64,000 nucleotides of DNA, taken from Diplonema papillatum. Its lineage: Eukaryota > Euglenozoa > Diplonemea > Diplonemida > Diplonemidae. A program made the translations under genes and the position numbers. Each line of letters opens with the position of its first letter. The stretch's first letter is position 1. The notes below the pieces were generated by a model that was not told where the DNA came from, did no database searches, and worked only from the letters and a program-made list of their open reading frames with translations. Where the stretch lies: assembly GCA_030068145.1 (NCBI GenBank), contig JAPJBO010000178.1, forward strand, positions 62,001 to 126,000, written 5' to 3'. This document shows positions 12,277 through 22,115 of this stretch, in pieces.

Positions 12277-15025
12277 CTTAGTGCGAGCATTGCGCGCCCA
12301 CAGGGCAGCGAAGATTTTCTGCTCGTAAAGAAGCGCGGTTCGCGGCGTGAGGATCTCGGCAGCGGCGATGATGTCCTTGCAGCCCTTGACTGCTTCGGAC
12401 GGCGCCTTGAGGAAGTTGGTCTTGATGAAGTTCAGCGCGTCTCTGTACGTGTCCCCTTCAGGCACCACGCGGTCGACGAGTCCGAACGCGGTCGCATCTT
12501 TTGGCGCACAGGGCTTCCCAGAACATAGCAGCAAGATAGCCGCTCGCCGTCCTACCAGCTTCGTCAATCTCGTGCCTCCACCCCACCTGCAAGAATGTGT
12601 GTATATTGCAGCTTCAACCATTTCCTTTCGTGTCTTTCATAGCAAACGTTGTGGTGGTTTGTTTACGCGTGTTTGTATGGCTTGCTAGTTGGACCTTTGA
12701 GCGTGCCTGAGATGGTGTGCAGGTACACTGTCTTCTCGTATTTCGATCCTCAAGTACTTCAACAACAGTCTACCGCTACGCTTGTGTTTGCAGAGCCAAT
12801 TGCCTCGTTAGATTCTTTGTGTGGTTGAACACGGTCGATGCGTTCTGGAGATTGGGCTGAAGAAATGCAAGGCGGAATACAATTGATGGCCGAGCACCAG
12901 TTTGACATCCGGAGCAACATGATGAGAGAAGCAATCGTCAGAAAGCTGCTCTCACTTCCTTTTGTAGTTCGTGGTTCGCATACCCTGTGGACAGCCCGAG
13001 GTGAGTGTGGACGAAGTGCACGTTGCCCTTCTCACTGACGATTCGGAAGTCGCAGGCGGTGGCCAGCTCGGCCCCTCCACCAACAGCCCCTCCCTCGATC
13101 GCTGCCACTGTAATGCACGGCAGGTTGTGGAACTCAAGCAGCAGCGTCTGCATATACCGACACATGCGGAGCCCCCGCTCAGCTGACAGCAAGTGGACTT
13201 TCGCCAGGTCTGTGAGTGGAAAGTAAGTTGCATTTTAAACCCTGTTCAACAACAGCACCTTCAAAAAGAGACGACTGCATCATCCGGGGCCTGTGGACAC
13301 TGTCAACAGGATCGTCAATATGTCACCACTTCAGATCTCTGCATCCGGGTTGCACGCATTCACTTTCGGCAATCCTGCACGTCCGAGCAAGCTCGTCAGT
13401 GGCAGCTTTGAGGCGAGCAATTACACCTTGCCTTAGGACCGACTGACCCATGTCCAATTGCTGTTGACACGGAAACCTTCTCCATTTCGGCCTTCTATGT
13501 TCTCCATTGAATCTTTGCGACTACAACCAAAACATTGTTGGTGAGTGTTCTCGTAGACCGAGCAGAGAGTGCGGCTTTAGCAATCCCGTAATATGGAGTC
13601 GTGTCTGATCCGAACGTAATGGTCAAAACCAAGGGAAGTTGCCATTTTAGGGACTACATTTCAGGCACTTGCGTCCTCTTTCTGACCCCGTCTCAACGCA
13701 TTCGCACATAACGACGCGAACAAATGTCGATGCTGAAGTCTGCTTCGGTGCCTTGAAACCTTCTCCTTACAAAAGGCAAAGATTGGGTAGTGGACAAACA
13801 GAACTGAAAGGTCAGCAGGACATGCCCCCCCCCCAAGCTTGGCAAACCAGTCTGAAGAGCTACAAAAATGGTACCTGCGTGTGCTCCGGAGCAGAATTCG
13901 ACCCCCACACCTCGCAGAACTACTGCGACGCATTCCGGGTGCTTGTTTATCTCACGCACGACCTCCTCGAAGCGGCACATCATATTCGCCGTCATTGCGT
14001 TCGCGTGCTCCGGATTCTCGAGTCTGTGTGTGTGTGTGTGTTACAGTCCACGGGTAATGTCCGAAGCGAAGTATATGCCGGCGGATGGACAATACGCTTC
14101 GCGGCAATTCAAGACTTACCTGTGTTGGCGTGGGGGGGAAAGCACTTTTTTATACATTGCTACTCTTCAAAAAAAATGCTTGGATTCGCCACCCGGCATC
14201 TTTCGACGGAGGCCAGCGGGGGGAGAAACACTCGCCCCCCGACACTAAATCCACATTCCCCGTGTTCCGTGTGGGTTGCAGCACATTTCCCCCTCTGCAA
14301 TGCGGGCTCTTTTTGGGTTGGTGAAAAGTCATCGGCACACTGATGAATGGGTACTACACGTTTGCTGGTGGCCTTTTGACGAATTTCCTACAAAAAGCAT
14401 GCGCTGTTAACCCAAGAAACTAGGCATACTCGATGGCAAACACGCCGGGAACTCCTGTGTCCTTGACCAGGTGAACGTCGCCTCCATCATCAATGCTCTG
14501 CAACAGGTGGCGGCCTTGCTGCAGGAAGACCTGCGTTGGGTCTCTGGGACCGCCTTCGAGCTCTTCGTTTTCGCGCCGTTCCTCGCGGAGAGACGCACTG
14601 ACGCGTGCCTGCTCTTGCACAAGCTGTAGTGAGACAGGGGGGGGTTTAACCGTGTGCCACGTTCCAGATGCAAGGACACGACCACCTGGTAAAAATGACA
14701 GCATTTTCGGGCGCCTGCTCCTAGTATTGAACTTGGAATGGTTGCGTGCCCAACGCCGCATCGCATTTTTCCCGGACACAATAATGCAAACATCAGCGCG
14801 AGCAGACAGAACAGCGATCCTGGCCTCCCAGGGACAGCAGTGGACATGACGCACGTTGTGAGAAAACTAGAAAAAACGACACTCTTTCTCCGGAGCTTTG
14901 TAAGCCTAACAACGACAACACACCTCGGGCGGCGGATGAACGTTCTTCGGGTGCACAGCGGTCTTGTACCAACGAACGCCAGTCGTCCTAACGACCTGCT
15001 GCGCGCATACCTTGAGCATGGCCAT
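12277..15025 (-). CDS. Ethylmalonyl-CoA decarboxylase-like crotonase (ECHDC1 family), five exons
   Basis: Exons: 15025-15011 (MAMLK), 14623-14430, 14023-13875, 13209-12984 and 12586-12277. All are bounded by GT..AG and all phases agree, giving about 297 residues. The joined protein is a crotonase: LENPEHANAM, then FCSGAH (first oxyanion-hole region), EGGAVGGGAELATACDFRI (second), FVHTHLG, and WGGGTRL across the last junction. The trailing helices end in EQKIFAALWARNA. Retention of WGG.TRL and the ALW segment matches ECHDC1 better than ordinary enoyl-CoA hydratase. ECHDC1 decarboxylates ethylmalonyl-CoA, a wasteful product of acetyl-CoA carboxylase. The human protein ends within about 15 residues of this point; here the last exon ends at a donor (GTATCA), so a very short terminal exon is missing. 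The first exon is only 15 nt, so the start is less certain than the body. Confidence 0.8.
14195..14312 (+). repeat. Degenerate copy of repeat family A inside an ECHDC1 intron
   Basis: Contains GGAGGCCAGCGGGGGGAGAAAC, CACTAAATCCACATTCCCC and CGTGTGGGTTGCAGCACATT, the landmark blocks of family A, but is more diverged than the copies at 33037 and 41535. It lies wholly within the intron 14429-14024 and opposite to gene sense. Confidence 0.6.
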
Positions 15026-15986
15026 CGCCCCACCACCCCGAGTTCTTAAAGATACAGAGTGGGTTGGAAACAACAAGAAGCTGGCGATAGCCCGACACGA
15101 TGGTGATGTACAAACAACTAAATAGAACGCCCGAGCTGTCGAATGAATGAATGGAAAGATGCATAACTACAACTAAATAGAACGCCCGAGCTGTCGAATG
15201 AATGAATGGAAAGATGCATAACTACAACTCTACCCACCCTTGGGTTCCGGCCTCAGGTGTAATCCCGAAACAGCCTCAGCGAGAAAGGCAACATTACCGT
15301 TCTTTGCTCAGAGCTTTTGCTCGGTGGATAGGGTCCGGTTCAGGAAGACTTCGGGACCTGCTAGTCCTAATCTTCTGATGGAAGATTATTTCTCAACCCA
15401 GTCACATCAATCACAACTAATCGAATACATAGTAACACACACGCGATTCGTCAACAGGTCGAAACGGGAAGCGAAAGATTGACGAGCAACTCTTCTATGC
15501 GAGAGTGGTGACAAGACGCAAGCCAATGATATGGGCTAGGCCTTCAGTGTGACTTTTTGTTCTCCCTTGCCTTTGCTTGTCCAAGCATGTCTGGTCCATT
15601 GGACAATTCCCTTCCAGGGTTCGAACACTAAGGTGCCTGCACTAAGGTGCAGGCGGCCTTCAGATGCTAGCCGCGAATCCTGACGCGAATCCTGACAATC
15701 AAACATGGCCCTCTCGTCGCGTAACAAAAAGCTGGCAAAATGTGGTACTCATCTGATCAGCTGGAGTAGTCACCGCTTGCCGATGGCTCTCAATCCGCAC
15801 AAAAGGCTCGATCCATCATCACCTTTTTTGATGTTTTCCCAAACAGATGGGACTGGCGGGCACTACTCTTGTTGTCGCGTGCATGAAGGGAAGACGGCAG
15901 CAGTTCCCTCGTATACCGACAAACGGCCTGCCTGGTTGGGGCGGTGCATCTGCACGAACAGGCGTGAAGAATGCCTGTCTCACCCA
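15026..15986. other. Spacer between ECHDC1-like gene and UTP23
   Basis: No gene seen. Contains the perfect 55-bp tandem duplication at 15116-15225. The upstream trans-splice or promoter region of the ECHDC1-like gene must lie near 15026-15110. Confidence 0.5.
15116..15225. repeat. Perfect 55-bp tandem duplication
   Basis: Two identical head-to-tail copies (15116-15170 and 15171-15225), each starting AACTAAATAGAACGCCCGAG. It sits about 90 bp upstream of the ECHDC1-like ATG, so it may duplicate upstream signals. Identity implies a recent event. Confidence 0.9.
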
Positions 15987-17483
15987 TCATCGAATGTCGA
16001 CTTTCTGCTTTTTCTTCTTCGCCGCCATCGGATTGACACCCTTGACCTTGCGTTTCCGCTGTGCGTGTTTGCGTGTGTGGATGTGTGTTCGGGTACATGG
16101 CCTAAGTAGATACGGGTAACGCAAAGTATAGCCTACTCTTACCAGACGGTTTGGTTGAGTCCCCGACACTTTTGAGCTGTGACTCCTCTCCAAAGGGTCG
16201 GTCCCAGAGATGTTCACGGGGGAGCAGTTCTATGGCGCAGCGCTGGACCTTCCCAGATGGTTCGCCCGAGTGCCGCAAGAGATCGATAGAAGAACTCAGG
16301 CTTCACTTACGGGCTACTGCAAGACGTTCTCCAGGCTACCGGTATTAACAGTGAACGCGGACAAGACGCACGAGTTTAGCACGGTCAAGACCTGTCGCGA
16401 CCCACGATCTATCAGGAGAGGATGGACCGGCTGAGTCATACCTTCACATCGGGCTCCTTTTCTGCTGACGCCGCAGAGAGAGACTCGATATACGACTTGT
16501 CGACAGCGCGCAGTTCGCCGGTTGTCTTCGCTCGGCTGACGTTCTGTGAATGCTCCACCGAGGCGGGCCCAGGCTTTGTGAGGATAACGCGTCTGTTGGT
16601 AAGTTCGATTTGTCAGCAGCCGTGGAGAACAGAGAGGGAGAGAGAGAGAGGGCACATCCAAACAAAGGATGCTCCACCGTCAGGTGTGCAATAACAAAGA
16701 ATGCACCACCGCCAGAATAGATCCGGAGCAGCCCTCTGGGATCGTAGTGAACGCCGGAGCAGCCTCTCCCCCAACTCGCATGTGTTCTAGCCCGCGTGAA
16801 CAAGCTACAAACCCTGATGTTTCTCCATGCCGTGATAGGACATGAGCCTGCAAAATAAAGCAACCCACAACACAGTGTTTCGGGAGTTGCAAGTCTCCTC
16901 ACTTCTCTCCGGTATTGCTATGCGGGCGAGGCAGGTTCGGCAAATGGCCTTCGGGAGAGAAAGTCTATTCATACCTCAGATCCTCGTCCAAATGCAGTAG
17001 AGGGACACCTGGGACACGGTTGAGTATACGCCGCAGGGCTTTGTCGTTGGTGGCAACCATGTACTTTCCGGAGTTAGTGTTGCCTATCAGTCTACGGACG
17101 GACAGGGCAGCATCGGTCAAGTCGTCGGCACCAGGCTCACACGCTACAAAAACGGTATGCCGGCGCTGGGGTCCCTCCGCCTTTTCTTCGGACTGACGGA
17201 TCTCTTGACCGTCCTTCAGGAGGAAAAACGTCTTCGCATGCTTGTGGGCGGACCATTCCTTGGCTTGACGGAGCTCTTCGAGAATGGCTGGCGTCGTGAT
17301 GGGCGTCATCTTGTCGTCCAACTCCGTCAGCAACTCGTGCCTTGGCTGCAAGTCTAGATCAGCGCAAGCCCGCAGGAAGCTTGTGTCGACAACGACACTG
17401 AAAGGCGGCTTCACGCTGTAGTGCAGCTTGAAGAACGAAATCGTCTTCTTGCATTCCTTCCGATGCTTTGCGCTTTGCTTCAT
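15987..17483 (-). CDS. UTP23: UTP23-like rRNA-processing PIN protein (middle exon not placed)
   Basis: Exon 1, 17483-16975, starts at the ATG of MKQSAKHRKECKKTISFFK. It contains a Fcf1/Utp23-type PIN domain: VVVDTSFLRAC, the ITTPAILEELRQ segment, and VATNDKALRRILNRVPGVPLLHL, the last matching the 'VATQD..L....K.PGVPL' signature. The donor (GTATGA) is in phase 2. The last exon, 16058-15987, gives RKRKVKGVNPMAAKKKK and a stop, the conserved 'GPNPLS.KKKK' tail of Utp23. An exon ending TQPNRL at the donor GTAAGA near 16141 probably precedes it; the link back to exon 1 is unclear because the phases do not meet directly. UTP23 belongs to the 90S pre-ribosome and helps process 18S pre-rRNA at the snR30 site. 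The ATG lies 69 bp from a LINE target-site duplication. A C-rich tract with AG (about 17500) is a plausible spliced-leader acceptor. Confidence 0.8.
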
Positions 17484-17551
17484 CGTTCCTCTATAAACCC
17501 CCTCTTGGGGGGGGGGAAACCTAAGTTCACTGGTTGCAAGACTGCTTGACA

Positions 17552-17595
17552 CCTTCCAAGTATGACGAAGGTTCTAAAGGAAGAAGTAGAATTTA

Positions 17596-17599
<4 letters not shown>
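17552..17599. repeat. Target-site duplication, LINE 3' side (48 bp)
   Basis: This 48-bp segment, beginning CCTTCCAAGTATGACGAAGG, recurs without a mismatch at 24095-24142. The copies abut the (TC)n tail and the 5' end of the LINE, as expected for target-primed reverse transcription. Confidence 0.95.

Positions 17600-17668
<69 letters not shown>
17600..17668 (-). repeat. (TC)n microsatellite tail of the LINE
   Basis: About 34 TC units in element sense close the 3' end and abut the target-site duplication. A similar GA/TC run accompanies the truncated relative at 49467, so the tail appears to be a feature of the family. Confidence 0.85.
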
Positions 17669-17669
<1 letters not shown>

Positions 17670-17735
17670 GAGAGTTAGAGTGCAGGGACCATCTCTCCGA
17701 GGAGTATCCGGTCGCCCCACTACTATCCCGTACTA

Positions 17736-20700
17736 CTACGGCGGGCGCAAGTCGTTGCGCCGTGGGCGCGGAGCGAGCCGTGGCCCTGTCAAAGATGATT
17801 GTTGCACCGATGGTGGCGCAGCCGGGGGCGTTCTGACTGGCGGACGAGACCGCCTGGCAGGCGTGTGTTGGCACGTTGTTTCGCGGGCTCTCCTCCTTTT
17901 GGCAATAGCCCGCCCTATGGCGGCGGCTAGCATCTTGACAGAGAATCTCAACTCCCACTGAACAAAGGGTACGTCGTGCGGATATTCAGGCACGGCATCG
18001 TTCCAGCTGTTACGGGCGCAAATTGTTTCCAGCTTGCCCAACATCCACTCGGTCTTCCGTCCAGCCGCAAAGCGTGGGCGGTGGGTACAACCCGGCATAG
18101 CCGGCGCACCAAAACAGCGGAGGGAACAGACCCCCTGCCGCCACTTCCCAGGGAAGGAGGCGACTCCTGAGTCGGCGCAGCACAGGTCGTTGATAGCTCG
18201 CATAAGGTACCCAATTTGCAGCCCCTTCTCGGCGAAGGTTCTCCCTGGGAGCTTCGAACGCGTAAATGCCTCAAAATCAAGCGCGAGTTCCACGCCTGTC
18301 GTCGGGAGAGGGTTGGAGCTGACCCATGATAGACTCCGCAGCCAGAAGACCAACGTCGCTGCGAAGCGGGTTCCGATGTTGGTCGTTAGCAACTTACGAC
18401 TGTCCGTTGCTAAGTGTACGTCGTATTTCGTCGACGCACCTGAGGCGAGTTCCCAAGGGCGTGTTGCCGCAAGGCTCCGCTGCGCCTGCGCCATCTCGAT
18501 TGAGATCGTACCGATCAGCCTCTGGATCTTCTCCAGGAGGTCAGGAGGGGTCCCGTAGGGGGGTATCCCTCTAATGCACAAGCACTGGGGCATGTCCCGG
18601 ACCATCGCCTCAGCAATGCAAAACCGGGATCGCAGCTCGTTCCATCTACAACCTGGGCCCGGACATTGCCAGTAGTAATGCCACAGGGTCCCCGTCGCAC
18701 CGCTGTCGCAGAACTCGCAGTCGCCGCTCCCCGAACCCCACTTCCTGCGGCACCATTCCCGTGAGTACACCGCTCCCCCAATACATCGACTGATCGCGGA
18801 ACTCAATTTGTGGTCCGTCGCGCGGTTCAGCCAAAGCCGATTCATGGCGCGTACGTCCACCCCTCCTTCGATTCCGTCAAATCCTTGTCTCTGTGTGGTC
18901 AAGTAACGCCACGCGCGCAGACGCAGGCCCTCACGAAAGAGGTGTGGGGCTTCTTTTCCGAGTAGCGACACGGGAGTCCCGTCGAAGGACAGGGACTGGA
19001 AGCTGTGCTGCGTGGCCCGTAGGAATCTTATCTCCCGCAGAAGATTAGCCATAAGACCTACGGGACCCTTGATAGACGAGTCGGCTCCCACGCCAAGGAG
19101 AGCGTCCATCCTCACCCGAAACCTCTCTTTCCCGTATTGTTTCACGAACGTGCGGAATAAGCTGAAACCTGAGGCGCATGCCGGATCACACAGGTGTGCT
19201 TTTGCAACCAGGGAGAGAACCGCAAGAGGGCTCTTCGCCCGGTTAGATCGAGGGATCACGCAAGCGGAGAGTGCCGTTCGGAGCGTTGAGCTGTTGACGA
19301 AGCCACCTGTTGTATTCGTGCAGTAGGCCGCCCCGTAATACGCGGAGGCTGCGATCGTCTGCATTATGCGGAACTTCGTGCGATGCATGAGCGGCGCCGC
19401 CTCAAGTCTGGCCGCGGCCTCGACCGTGGCGTTGGCCCTGCGGTTGTCAACGGGTCCCTCTGTGCCCAGGGGGACACCCAAAACCTTCACTATTTTGCTC
19501 GATCGAATTATTTTGCGACCGATCACGAGGCGAGGAGGCTCTGGGGACGTCGAGAAGGAGACCGACTTGTCCTCGTTGAGGGCAAAGCCTGTCAGGCTGT
19601 CGAACACCTCTGTGGTTCGAATTCCCTCTTGGAGTAGCCTCGCAAGTTGCGACAGCAGGTACAGATCGTCGGCGAACGACTTCGGACTCACCCGAGCTCG
19701 GCTGACCAAGGCCTTCGAGAGAACAGAGAGGAGCGCGTTGATCAGGACCACTGATATCGGGCAGCCCTGGAGAATTCCGTTGGTGACAGTGAACATCTCG
19801 CCGACTCCCAAGGGGTACCGGAAGCGACGCCTCAGGTGCTTGTATATGTGGCGTAAGGGTGCCAGCACACGCTCGTGAAGCCCAAGCGCCTCCATCAAGT
19901 CGAGCACCAGGGCCTGAGGGACGCGGTCAAAGCACTTGGCAAAGTCGAGTGCGACCCCGCACAGGGGTGTACCGTTTGTCAGTGATTCCTCTATCGACAG
20001 GGCGATATCCATGACCACGTCGTCGCAGGAGTGGCCGTGCCGGAAACCATGTTGCGACCCGTGAATCCATAGCTCTTGCCAGAGCATGACATCCTGTAGG
20101 CGCACGCTAGCCCAGAGTCGGTATACCACGCTCGAGACAGTAATCGGACGCAGCTTCAGTGGATCACTCCCTTCTCCTTTAGGAATTAAGGTGACCATTG
20201 CGTCCAGGACTCCGTCGGGCCAGAAGCCGGTTTCCTCTACCTCGTTGAGCACCGCGACAAAGCTTTCCAGGATTGCATTCGGCAGAACGGCGATTTCACG
20301 CATGCGCCAGCCGTCGACACCGCAAGACGTCTGTACGCTCTTCTTTTTCGCCACCTGACGAAGCCGCTCGGCCGTGATCGGATTTAGATTGCATGGGTGT
20401 TGCGTGATAAAGTCTTTGTACTCCTGGAAGAAAGGGGCAAACTCGGGTTCCCTCTTCTCGGCGTACATGCGGAGCACTGGATCCCAACTCCTCCTCACCA
20501 ACGCGTCAACTTCTGCCAAGTTCGCAGTGAGCCGCCCATCGGCCCCAGTTACAAACGATAACCCCGATGGCGCGTCTTTCTTCACCCAAGCGAACGATTC
20601 CTTCCCCAGGGGGTCGCGAAGCTCCCGCTGACTCCTCGCGCTCTTCAGGTATCTCGAAGTTAGCGTGCTATGCGCCAGGTCACGACACAGTCCTGAGACG

Positions 20701-22115
20701 GTAAACGCGAGGCCTCTTCCGATTTTCGCTGACGGCGGCTCGGGTGGCAGAGCACACTTCCCATCCGTGCGCAGCAACACGAAACTTCGAAAGGAGCGTA
20801 TTTTCGTCCACTGTCCCTCAAGCTGGAAGGGCAAAGGGCCAGGGGAGACGATTGTGCTTTCCCATTTGGCTCTGGCGGCTGCGTACTCCCGTATGCGCCC
20901 AAGGAGACACCTGGCTCTCTTCAAAGAAGCTGTATCGGCTCCCGCACCTTCAGGGGACGGCCTCGCCGATACTCGCTGAGAGTTCAATTCCCGACGTACG
21001 CCACGGCCACAGTACCCGGTTAGGTTGCCTTCGATTCCGGATTTGAGGATGAGGTACTCTTCCGCAGCTCGCGAAGTCCGTTGCCAGAGGAAGTTCACCC
21101 GGGGGCTACCTTCGAGCCCGGGGGGGCAAGGGTCCCCGAGGCGGTACTTCTCAGAGACGTTCCGGAGGGCATTCGGGTCGTCCAGGCCGCTCAGCCCGGT
21201 GCTTGGAATTGCCCGGGGGTACCGGAGTACCGGGTTCAGTTGTTGGAATACTGCAAGATTAAAGGTGGCTCGGACCGCCTTGTGCGTAGGGAGGCCGGCT
21301 TCGAAAGTCTCCACGCGACCGAGAGCGGCAGAAGCGACTTCGTTGGTGAGAAGAAGGTCGATGCGTGACGGCTGACCGTGGTAACATGTAAACTCTGCAG
21401 GACTTCCCAGGGCTTCAGCTTGCAGCTCGGCAGAGTCCGACCAGCCGTTGCGCAAGGCGAATCGGAGCGCCGGGGAACCGAGGGGGGTCGTGTTGAAATC
21501 GCCGGCGGCGACAAGGGGCACAGCACCCAAGCGCTGGCGCAATCCCCACAGGGATCCCTCGATCAACCTTTCCCGCTCGGGTTTTTCGGAAATGCCACAG
21601 TGACCGTACAATGACACCACGTGTACGGCTCCTTTACCTACACCTGTCGCGACACGTACATGCAAGAAGCGGGCCGATTCGTAGGCACGTTGCTCGGCTG
21701 CGTCAAAAGGCTCGACGATACATGCAGGCAAGCCTTTCTTGACGAAAATCGCGACTCCTGCACTACCTCCTGTAACCTGGGATGGGACGCTGTTGCCGCA
21801 CTTCCGCCCAACACAGCAGCTGCCGAAGAAGGGTTGCCATACATCAAGGGCGCCGGCTTGTTTCAGGGCCATCCGGATACTTCTCTGCCCGGCACTCGTC
21901 AACTTCGTTTCTTGAACACAGATGATGTCCGCCGCTATGCAGATGAGGAGGTACAGGTTCTTCATCAAGGACGTGACATTTATAGTCACAATTCGAATTG
22001 GTGGAGGGCCAGGGTTGGGTTCGATACCTTGAGTCACGAGAAGCGCGTACGCTACGAGGGCCAGATAGAACTCTCTCGTCGGCTGGGGGGACAAATCGTT
22101 GGCGTGGATCACCAT
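17736..22115 (-). CDS. LINE ORF2: 2A-like peptide, APE endonuclease, reverse transcriptase, Cys-His finger
   Basis: 1,459 residues. Residues 18-37 are a hydrophobic stretch ending GIEPNPGP, a 2A-like ribosome-skipping motif. The APE endonuclease follows: TINVTSL, CVQETKL, VVSLYGHCG, AAGDFNTTP and SRIDLLLTNE, with THKAV where 'SDH' is usual. The reverse transcriptase occupies about 640-950: LIPKGEGSDPLKLRPITVSS, SQHGFRHGHSCDD, GVALDFAKCFDRVP, GILQGCPISVVL, catalytic FADD and KVLGVPLG. After the RT comes CEFCDSGATGTLWHYYWQC, the Cys-Cys-His-Cys finger of many LINEs. No RNase H is seen. The start ATG lies within ATGGTGA, which also holds the ORF1 stop, suggesting termination-reinitiation. If 2A acts, it would release a short 36-residue leader rather than separate ORF1 from ORF2. 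Confidence 0.95.
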   Translation of the reverse strand: MVIHANDLSPQPTREFYLALVAYALLVTQGIEPNPGPPPIRIVTINVTSLMKNLYLLICIAADIICVQETKLTSAGQRSIRMALKQAGALDVWQPFFGSCCVGRKCGNSVPSQVTGGSAGVAIFVKKGLPACIVEPFDAAEQRAYESARFLHVRVATGVGKGAVHVVSLYGHCGISEKPERERLIEGSLWGLRQRLGAVPLVAAGDFNTTPLGSPALRFALRNGWSDSAELQAEALGSPAEFTCYHGQPSRIDLLLTNEVASAALGRVETFEAGLPTHKAVRATFNLAVFQQLNPVLRYPRAIPSTGLSGLDDPNALRNVSEKYRLGDPCPPGLEGSPRVNFLWQRTSRAAEEYLILKSGIEGNLTGYCGRGVRRELNSQRVSARPSPEGAGADTASLKRARCLLGRIREYAAARAKWESTIVSPGPLPFQLEGQWTKIRSFRSFVLLRTDGKCALPPEPPSAKIGRGLAFTVSGLCRDLAHSTLTSRYLKSARSQRELRDPLGKESFAWVKKDAPSGLSFVTGADGRLTANLAEVDALVRRSWDPVLRMYAEKREPEFAPFFQEYKDFITQHPCNLNPITAERLRQVAKKKSVQTSCGVDGWRMREIAVLPNAILESFVAVLNEVEETGFWPDGVLDAMVTLIPKGEGSDPLKLRPITVSSVVYRLWASVRLQDVMLWQELWIHGSQHGFRHGHSCDDVVMDIALSIEESLTNGTPLCGVALDFAKCFDRVPQALVLDLMEALGLHERVLAPLRHIYKHLRRRFRYPLGVGEMFTVTNGILQGCPISVVLINALLSVLSKALVSRARVSPKSFADDLYLLSQLARLLQEGIRTTEVFDSLTGFALNEDKSVSFSTSPEPPRLVIGRKIIRSSKIVKVLGVPLGTEGPVDNRRANATVEAAARLEAAPLMHRTKFRIMQTIAASAYYGAAYCTNTTGGFVNSSTLRTALSACVIPRSNRAKSPLAVLSLVAKAHLCDPACASGFSLFRTFVKQYGKERFRVRMDALLGVGADSSIKGPVGLMANLLREIRFLRATQHSFQSLSFDGTPVSLLGKEAPHLFREGLRLRAWRYLTTQRQGFDGIEGGVDVRAMNRLWLNRATDHKLSSAISRCIGGAVYSREWCRRKWGSGSGDCEFCDSGATGTLWHYYWQCPGPGCRWNELRSRFCIAEAMVRDMPQCLCIRGIPPYGTPPDLLEKIQRLIGTISIEMAQAQRSLAATRPWELASGASTKYDVHLATDSRKLLTTNIGTRFAATLVFWLRSLSWVSSNPLPTTGVELALDFEAFTRSKLPGRTFAEKGLQIGYLMRAINDLCCADSGVASFPGKWRQGVCSLRCFGAPAMPGCTHRPRFAAGRKTEWMLGKLETICARNSWNDAVPEYPHDVPFVQWELRFSVKMLAAAIGRAIAKRRRARETTCQHTPARRSRPPVRTPPAAPPSVQQSSLTGPRLAPRPRRNDLRPP
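22005..22064 (-). other. 2A-like ribosome-skipping sequence
   Basis: Codons 18-37 of ORF2 encode a hydrophobic Leu/Val/Ala-rich run followed by GIEPNPGP. The 2A consensus is D-[VI]-E-x-N-P-G-P, so only the leading Asp differs (Gly here). 2A-like sequences at ORF2 N-termini are known from trypanosomatid L1Tc and some animal LINEs. Confidence 0.75.

Noticed and set aside
15605..15640. GGGTTCGAACACTAAGG resembling a tRNA T-arm
   Set aside because: No matching acceptor stem, D-arm or anticodon arm could be folded around it.
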